Below, in pieces: positions 45,223 to 50,037 of a DNA stretch of 50,037 bases. The stretch spans positions 1-50,037 of the IMG/VR virus record IMGVR_UViG_3300023181_000039. One strand, written 5' to 3'. The stretch comes from a virus. The position numbers were made by a program, and so were the translations under genes. How positions within the stretch are numbered: position 1 is the first letter of the stretch; every line of letters starts with the position of its first letter. Under the pieces are notes generated by a model. It made no database searches. It was not told the DNA's origin and saw only the letters and a list, made by a program, of their open reading frames with translations.

Positions 45223-47295
45223 TTATGATACTAATGTTAAACATGAATATAAAGCTCCTTGACCAACAGCTTCTGGTAAAGCATTAATTGTTAAAGTATT
45301 ACCAGTTACTGCATTTACTCTTGTAAAAAATACTCTTTTGCTTACTAATTGTATAGCTAACCTAGCTCCTATAAATGCACCCGAAGCATCAGATATTGTT
45401 ACAGAAGTACTTCCAGAAGCAGATGCTACATTGGTAGTACCTGTTACTGATTTATCTACATATAATTTTCTACCAGTAGAACTATTAACACTAATATCTT
45501 CAAATACAGATCCTGCTGGTATAATAACATCATCACCGTATAAAGATACATTTAATGCAATATGTTTAATACTAGGAAATATAAACCCTTGATTAAAAGT
45601 TTGAGTAAACATAACAGCATCAAGAGTGCCATTTAAATTTCTAAACTTTAAATATGCACCACTAGATGGCCTTAAATTAACAATAGAAGTTAATGGTAAA
45701 GATAGAAATTGATCATGTTTAATTGTTAAATTATGTACTCTACCTCTATGATTTTCTTCAAAAAATGGGTAATAAACAAGTTGAGTATTTTCTAAATGCA
45801 TACCATCAACTGTACAAAATTCATTAATATTTACTACAGCAGAATTGATAAACTTATTATTTATAAGAGATGCATTAGCAAATCCTTTATTAGATTTATC
45901 ATTTATCCAAGTATTATCAGTTATAATATTTCTACCAGTATTGCTTAGTAAAACAAATTCAGATGCTACTGTTAGATCTGGAGAAGTATGTGTATTATTT
46001 GTGCTTATAAAAGTATTAGGTTTTATATATTGAGCAGCGTATAATGTACACCCAATAGTCTCGCTATTTGTTAATCTTACTGTATCTACAGTACCAGTCC
46101 AAGTAAATCCTGAGGGTTGATTAATAATACCTTGAGTATAATCATAAAATGTACAATTATTAAAATCTATTAAATCATATAGTTGAGTATTATCACTTTG
46201 AGCAAATGATACACAAGCAAATGATGGAAGATTATATGGAGCTGGGTGATATCCAGTAGCTCTACCATCAAATATACAATTATCACATACAATTTTAGTA
46301 CCTCCAGTTTGACCTGCAAATAAATAAAATTCTACATCAGAATTATCTCTAGCAAATGTAGTATTTAATCCATAGAAGTCGATATTACCATCAGCAGATA
46401 TACCTTGTTTAGCTGCATCTATAATTCTTCCAAGATGAGAATTTAACATTCTACATTTAGAACCATCTCTCATAATAGCTACATCTAATCCTGTTTCAGT
46501 AGTTGTTAATCCATCAAATTCTACATCAGCCTCTTGACCAATTAAAAAAGCATACCCTGTGGATCTATTTATTTCTAAATTTCTAACTTTTATATTTTTA
46601 GCTCCTGCTTCTACTCTAAAAGTAGCAGAAAAAGAAAAATTACCAGTATATGAATTAACTGGCACATCTAAGAAATTAGGAGTATTATAATATATAGTAT
46701 TCCCTATAATATTAGTAATAGTAATAGGATTACTACCATCACCTCCCATACCATAAGAATTTGATACTCCATCACCTATTTGAAATGGCATACTATCTAA
46801 TGTCATAGAAGTGGCCCCAGCAGGAGATAATGTTACTACTTTGGCGTACCTTAATATATGTTTTATTTTATTATTATTAGCATTAATAATACAATTAGAT
46901 CCTGTTATACTAAATTGATTAGCGCTAATCGTACAATTTTCCAAATTTATAGTAATATTATCTCCAGATAAAGTTACTAAATTACATTTAAAATCACCAT
47001 CGGAGAATTCAATTAATAAGTTATCTATTGATAAAGCTTTATTAATAATAGTAGTATTGTCTATAATACCATCACCCTTTGCTCCAAACCATTTTATATT
47101 TGCATATCCACTATAATTTCTTTTAAAATATTCTGTTCCTAGTTTTCTATAGATAGTTCCATCTGTTTTTAAATCAGTCATAGCACTACCATCAGTATAA
47201 GTAGTTACTTTGGTATAAGTAACAGGCTCACCTGTTTTAGAATCTAAGATATTTGTTAGAGTATCTCCTACTCGAATATATTGTTCACTAGCCAT
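45223..47295 (-). CDS. Tail spike with beta-helix (pectate-lyase-like), 690 aa
   Basis: An N-terminal anchor region of about 75 residues (EQYIRVGDTLTNILDSKTGE... ending YKRNYSGYANIKWFGAKGDG) is followed by INTTIINKAL, the start of a pectate-lyase-3-type right-handed beta helix. Repeated Asn-rich turns (NCTISANQ, NNCTFYDYTQ and others) agree with the fold. A separate C-terminal domain (VTGTTNVASASGS, VNAVTGNTLTINAL) may trimerise it. It probably binds or degrades a capsular polysaccharide. The anchor is clearly related to that of the 609-aa spike. The endolysin gene follows 10 bases later. Confidence 0.8.
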   Translation of the reverse strand: MASEQYIRVGDTLTNILDSKTGEPVTYTKVTTYTDGSAMTDLKTDGTIYRKLGTEYFKRNYSGYANIKWFGAKGDGIIDNTTIINKALSIDNLLIEFSDGDFKCNLVTLSGDNITINLENCTISANQFSITGSNCIINANNNKIKHILRYAKVVTLSPAGATSMTLDSMPFQIGDGVSNSYGMGGDGSNPITITNIIGNTIYYNTPNFLDVPVNSYTGNFSFSATFRVEAGAKNIKVRNLEINRSTGYAFLIGQEADVEFDGLTTTETGLDVAIMRDGSKCRMLNSHLGRIIDAAKQGISADGNIDFYGLNTTFARDNSDVEFYLFAGQTGGTKIVCDNCIFDGRATGYHPAPYNLPSFACVSFAQSDNTQLYDLIDFNNCTFYDYTQGIINQPSGFTWTGTVDTVRLTNSETIGCTLYAAQYIKPNTFISTNNTHTSPDLTVASEFVLLSNTGRNIITDNTWINDKSNKGFANASLINNKFINSAVVNINEFCTVDGMHLENTQLVYYPFFEENHRGRVHNLTIKHDQFLSLPLTSIVNLRPSSGAYLKFRNLNGTLDAVMFTQTFNQGFIFPSIKHIALNVSLYGDDVIIPAGSVFEDISVNSSTGRKLYVDKSVTGTTNVASASGSTSVTISDASGAFIGARLAIQLVSKRVFFTRVNAVTGNTLTINALPEAVGQGALYSCLTLVS

Positions 47296-47950
47296 TTGTT
47301 ATAAATTTTAAAGTTGATTTATTAGGACTAATGCCATTCAACCAATTAGATAATGTTTTATATGTATAATTAAAATGATTGGCTGCTTGTTTAATACTAT
47401 CAAATACTTGATTTGTAGAAGTGTCAATTACTTCTTTACATGGACTAGCATTATTAATGTTCCAATGATTTTTCATTTTATCTCTAGTTTTTAAAGATCT
47501 TTGTTTTCCTAGACTAGGATGAGTATTATTTTTATAATATTCTAACATCTTTATAGAATGTGCATCTCTTAATGATTGATCTTTCATTCTCTCAATCATA
47601 ATAACTCTTAATTTATCTTTGGTTTCTTCTGATAAAATTAAACCATCACATCCTTCTCCACCTTTAGTAAGATTCATACCATGTTTACTATTATATGAAT
47701 TAAATAATCTTATATTATTAATTTCTAGTTCTGATAGTAGTTTGTTATTAAAATTACCTTGAACTAGTATTTCAATTTTATGTTTAGTCCAACCATATTT
47801 CTTTATAGAATTATATAAAAATTTTTGTTTTTTACAAGACTCATATTTATAGTATCTTACCCTCTTTTTAAAATTAACAGTTTTACCTATATAAATCTTA
47901 TTAGAAGGAGAGGTTATTTTATATATGCATCTTATATATTGTTCTGCCAT
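47288..47950 (-). CDS. GIY-YIG homing endonuclease (NUMOD3 + NUMOD1-like) between tail spikes
   Basis: A 220-aa nuclease. GIY-YIG core: CIYKITS...KIYIGKT (about 8-24), FKKRVRYY (Arg), LLSELEINNIRLFNSY (Glu) and GMNLTKGG (Asn). NUMOD3-like repeats follow (LSEETKDKLR, HPSLGKQRSLKTRDKM), then a NUMOD1-type helix-turn-helix (VFDSIKQAANHFNYTYKTLSNWLNG). The first seven residues MAEQYIR copy the beginning of the neighbouring tail spikes (MAEVKKYIR and MASEQYIR) before the nuclease core starts, as if the gene landed inside a spike gene's first codons. Its end overlaps the 690-aa spike start by eight bases. Confidence 0.92.
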   Translation of the reverse strand: MAEQYIRCIYKITSPSNKIYIGKTVNFKKRVRYYKYESCKKQKFLYNSIKKYGWTKHKIEILVQGNFNNKLLSELEINNIRLFNSYNSKHGMNLTKGGEGCDGLILSEETKDKLRVIMIERMKDQSLRDAHSIKMLEYYKNNTHPSLGKQRSLKTRDKMKNHWNINNASPCKEVIDTSTNQVFDSIKQAANHFNYTYKTLSNWLNGISPNKSTLKFITNG

Positions 47951-47953
47951 TTA

Positions 47954-49783
47954 TTATATAGTTTTAACTGTAGCTGCTCCATAATCAGGAAATCCTGCTA
48001 TAGTATACATATCTTGTTGAGTTATAGTACCTGTACCATTAACCTTGATTGAATTATCTGATCCTGCATCAATACTCATTCTAATAAGTTGAGCTCTATT
48101 AGGATTATCTAAAACAATACCTTTACTTGCTCTTCCTGATATAATTTTAGATTTTAAATTTACATCAATATATTTAGGATAGGTAGATCCACCATCATGT
48201 ATACATATATCAGCAGCTAATATATTAACACCATTAACTACTACATTCTTAGCTCCAGGTGCAATAATTAATCCTTCTGCTGCAAGACTATCTAAATTAC
48301 TATTTATATATTTAAAACTAGTACAAGCTACTACTAATATTGCTGCAATACCTGCTAAAGAAATCATATTAGAGCAGTTTACTATTAATACATCTCCTAC
48401 TAAATTTAAGTTTAATGTATCCATATTTCTAAACTCTACATTATCAAATGTAAGTTTACTTATTGTAACTGAATTTGGTATAACTACACCGTCTATACTA
48501 CCTCCACTAACTTTAACGCTTTGTAATAAAACTCCTCCTGCAAATTCTAATTTTCTAAATTTACAGTTTATAAGTTCTAGATTACAAGTATTTGCATTAC
48601 CAACAATTAATATATCATTATCAGAATTAATACCAATAGCTTTTACATATCCTACATTTTCTAAGAACATTGTAGGTTTATTATTTAAAGTACTAGTACT
48701 ACCTATAACTGTAACTCCTCCTACATTAATAAGTGTACATACACCTGAACCATCAGGACTAGATAAACCATTAACAAAACCATTATTAATACCAGAATTA
48801 CCTGTAATAATACAGTTAATATCAGCCATAAAAGGATGATCTCTATTATTAATATCAATTAAGTCAGCTCCATTATTTCTACCTCTAATATTTGTAAGAG
48901 TGTAATTCTTTTCTATTAAACCTCCAGAGAATCCTATTTGAACTGCTGATAAATCATTATCTCTAATAATAGGAGATAAAACATTTACATTGTAAGTAGC
49001 AAAGAAATATAATCCATTTTCACCATTGTTATAAATCTCATTAGTACTATCTACATATATATTATTACATACTAAGAATCTAAGACCAGTACCACTAGAT
49101 GAATCAGAAAGAGTAGTTCTTTTTTTACCAAAGTTATATACTTTATTATTACTAAAACTTAATCTTCCACAATTATAAAATAACATTCCTGCAAAAGAAG
49201 CTGTAGTATTTTGACCTTCTACATCACAATTATTAAAAGTTAGATTATTAGAATTTAAAGCTACAACAGATTCATAATTACCTTTACTTCTTAAACTAAT
49301 ATTACAGTTATTAACACCAGTTAAATTTAATATAGGATAATCACTATCTTCATTACCTGATTCAAATACCTCTAATCCGGCTGCTGTTAATTGTACTAAT
49401 TTACCAACACAAATTATATTAACATTAGATTTACCAGATAGAGTATTAATACCCCAGTTACCTTCAGGTATAATTAGATCTCCTCCTCCTATAGATGCTA
49501 GATAATCAATAGCTGCTTGTATAGCAGTTGTACTATTAAAATTGGTTCCTTGCTTAGCACCAAACCATTTAATATCTACAACTCCACTATATATTCTTTT
49601 ATAAGTTTCAGTACCAAATTCTACTGTAACCATTCTCCTATATATAATACCATCTGGAGTTATACCTATAGGACTTACTTTTATATACTCAACAGACTCT
49701 CCAGTATAAGAATCTATAATATTAGATAATATTACATCTCCATTATCCTTGACTGTCCTTATGTATTTTTTAACTTCTGCCAT
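47954..49783 (-). CDS. Tail spike with beta-helix (pectate-lyase-like), 609 aa
   Basis: N-terminal anchor (KKYIRTVKDNGDVILSNIIDS, GETVEY-type, YKRIYSGVVDIKWFGAK) and then SIGGGDLIIPEGNW, a typical start of a pectate-lyase-3 beta helix, with many short repeated strands and Asn turns (NNCNISLRSKG, NSNNLTFNNCDV). A Cys is found in many turns, as in spikes of this kind. It shares the anchor with the 690-aa spike while the helices differ, so the two may offer two receptor specificities on one tail. The next upstream gene is a tiny collagen-like protein, overlapping by one base. Confidence 0.8.
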   Translation of the reverse strand: MAEVKKYIRTVKDNGDVILSNIIDSYTGESVEYIKVSPIGITPDGIIYRRMVTVEFGTETYKRIYSGVVDIKWFGAKQGTNFNSTTAIQAAIDYLASIGGGDLIIPEGNWGINTLSGKSNVNIICVGKLVQLTAAGLEVFESGNEDSDYPILNLTGVNNCNISLRSKGNYESVVALNSNNLTFNNCDVEGQNTTASFAGMLFYNCGRLSFSNNKVYNFGKKRTTLSDSSSGTGLRFLVCNNIYVDSTNEIYNNGENGLYFFATYNVNVLSPIIRDNDLSAVQIGFSGGLIEKNYTLTNIRGRNNGADLIDINNRDHPFMADINCIITGNSGINNGFVNGLSSPDGSGVCTLINVGGVTVIGSTSTLNNKPTMFLENVGYVKAIGINSDNDILIVGNANTCNLELINCKFRKLEFAGGVLLQSVKVSGGSIDGVVIPNSVTISKLTFDNVEFRNMDTLNLNLVGDVLIVNCSNMISLAGIAAILVVACTSFKYINSNLDSLAAEGLIIAPGAKNVVVNGVNILAADICIHDGGSTYPKYIDVNLKSKIISGRASKGIVLDNPNRAQLIRMSIDAGSDNSIKVNGTGTITQQDMYTIAGFPDYGAATVKTI

Positions 49784-49956
49784 TAAATAGTAAATATATT
49801 ATCAGATTCCTCTGGTGTAAAAGTATCTCCTTCAGGACCAGCAGGTCCAGGAACACTTGTAATTATTGAAGTTGATAGATTATTTACATTCTCACTTTGT
49901 ATTAATCTATTATGTCCTTGATTGCAATTACAATCATTATCATAGTAATCTAGCAT
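49783..49956 (-). CDS. Tiny collagen-like protein (57 aa)
   Basis: Starts MLDYYDNDCNCNQGHNRL, has a short GxP-type repeat (VPGPAGPEGD, residues 35-44) and ends TPEESDNIFTI. The Gly-Pro-x repeat is too short for a stable collagen helix alone. The same end (TP..SDN..F.I) is found on the next gene upstream, so these are related pieces. The Cys pair near the N-terminus could crosslink or bind metal. One base overlap with each neighbour shows coupled translation. It may join spikes to the tail; this is inferred. Confidence 0.55.
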   Translation of the reverse strand: MLDYYDNDCNCNQGHNRLIQSENVNNLSTSIITSVPGPAGPEGDTFTPEESDNIFTI

Positions 49957-50037
49957 TATATATCAAATAAGTTATCACTAGTAATTGGTGTAGGTACTTC
50001 TCCTGTAGGACCTGGAGGACCTTCATTACCGGGAGTA
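49956..50037 (-). CDS. C-terminal fragment of a collagen-like protein, cut by the window edge
   Basis: Only the last 26 codons are present: a GPPGPTG-type collagen-like run followed by PTPITSDNLFDI and TAA. The start lies beyond the right edge. The end resembles that of the adjacent 57-aa protein (SDNIFTI), so the two probably share a terminal docking motif. The gene overlaps the next by one base (TAATG). Confidence 0.6.
   Translation of the reverse strand, partial: TPGNEGPPGPTGEVPTPITSDNLFDI

Noticed and set aside
47288-47950. Group I intron carrying the GIY-YIG gene
   Set aside because: The 690-aa spike has its own intact start directly after, and no intron core sequence fits in the few free bases.
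45223-49783. Diversity-generating retroelement acting on spikes
   Set aside because: No reverse transcriptase or template repeat is visible in the window.
1-50037. tRNA genes and CRISPR arrays
   Set aside because: No gap is long enough for a convincing tRNA and no regularly spaced repeats were found.

Overview
The window looks like part of a crAss-like (Crassvirales) phage genome infecting a Bacteroidota host. It is AT-rich and packed almost without gaps. It has two convergent blocks: a rightward nucleotide-metabolism and replication block (1-17228) and a leftward virion, lysis and virion-RNA-polymerase block (17297-50037). The best markers for this assignment are a 3951-residue protein with the single-chain RNA polymerase signature DFDID, the order ring proteins / large muzzle-like protein / two cargo-like proteins / giant polymerase, and two promoters of the Bacteroides type (TTG or TTTG, 20-nt spacer, TAnnTTTG). 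TAA, TAG and TGA all act as stops, so the code appears standard. No tRNA, CRISPR array, integrase, DNA polymerase, terminase, portal or major capsid gene is visible; if present they lie outside this segment.

Rightward block. It opens with an uncharacterised protein followed by an amidoligase and a class II glutamine amidotransferase, which together look like a small ligation or tagging system. A hairpin and a host-type promoter separate these from class I ribonucleotide reductase (nrdB, nrdA) and dUTPase. The nrdA gene carries a 320-residue intein placed exactly before its catalytic thiyl-radical cysteine. Then come small unknown genes, a helicase-adjacent protein, a DnaB-like helicase, a RecT-like annealing protein, an OB-fold-like SSB with an acidic tail, a SLOG-family protein, a DnaG-type primase, a RusA-like resolvase, a FEN-type 5' nuclease, a DUF1599/MazG-like protein, a calcineurin-like phosphoesterase and several tiny genes. 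Many neighbours overlap by 1 to 20 bases, which suggests translational coupling. A bidirectional hairpin terminator sits at 17231-17266.

Leftward block, in order of transcription (right to left). Two tiny collagen-like proteins come first, then two beta-helix tail spikes that share an N-terminal anchor, a GH19-type endolysin, two single-TM coiled-coil proteins (lysis or spanin candidates), ring/connector proteins, a 1383-residue tail-stabilisation (muzzle) protein, two cargo-like ejected proteins, the giant virion RNA polymerase with an embedded zincin motif, and a second large protein with its own zincin motif. Three free-standing GIY-YIG homing endonuclease genes are wedged between these genes, and one of them has a near-perfect Bacteroides promoter.

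The likely working model has three parts. The polymerase and cargo proteins are injected to start early transcription. The rightward block builds nucleotides and replicates and recombines DNA. The leftward block assembles the tail and lyses the cell. Points most worth a second look are the amidoligase/amidotransferase pair, the zincin-bearing giant polymerase, the active-site intein, and the homing endonuclease whose first codons mimic those of the neighbouring tail spikes.
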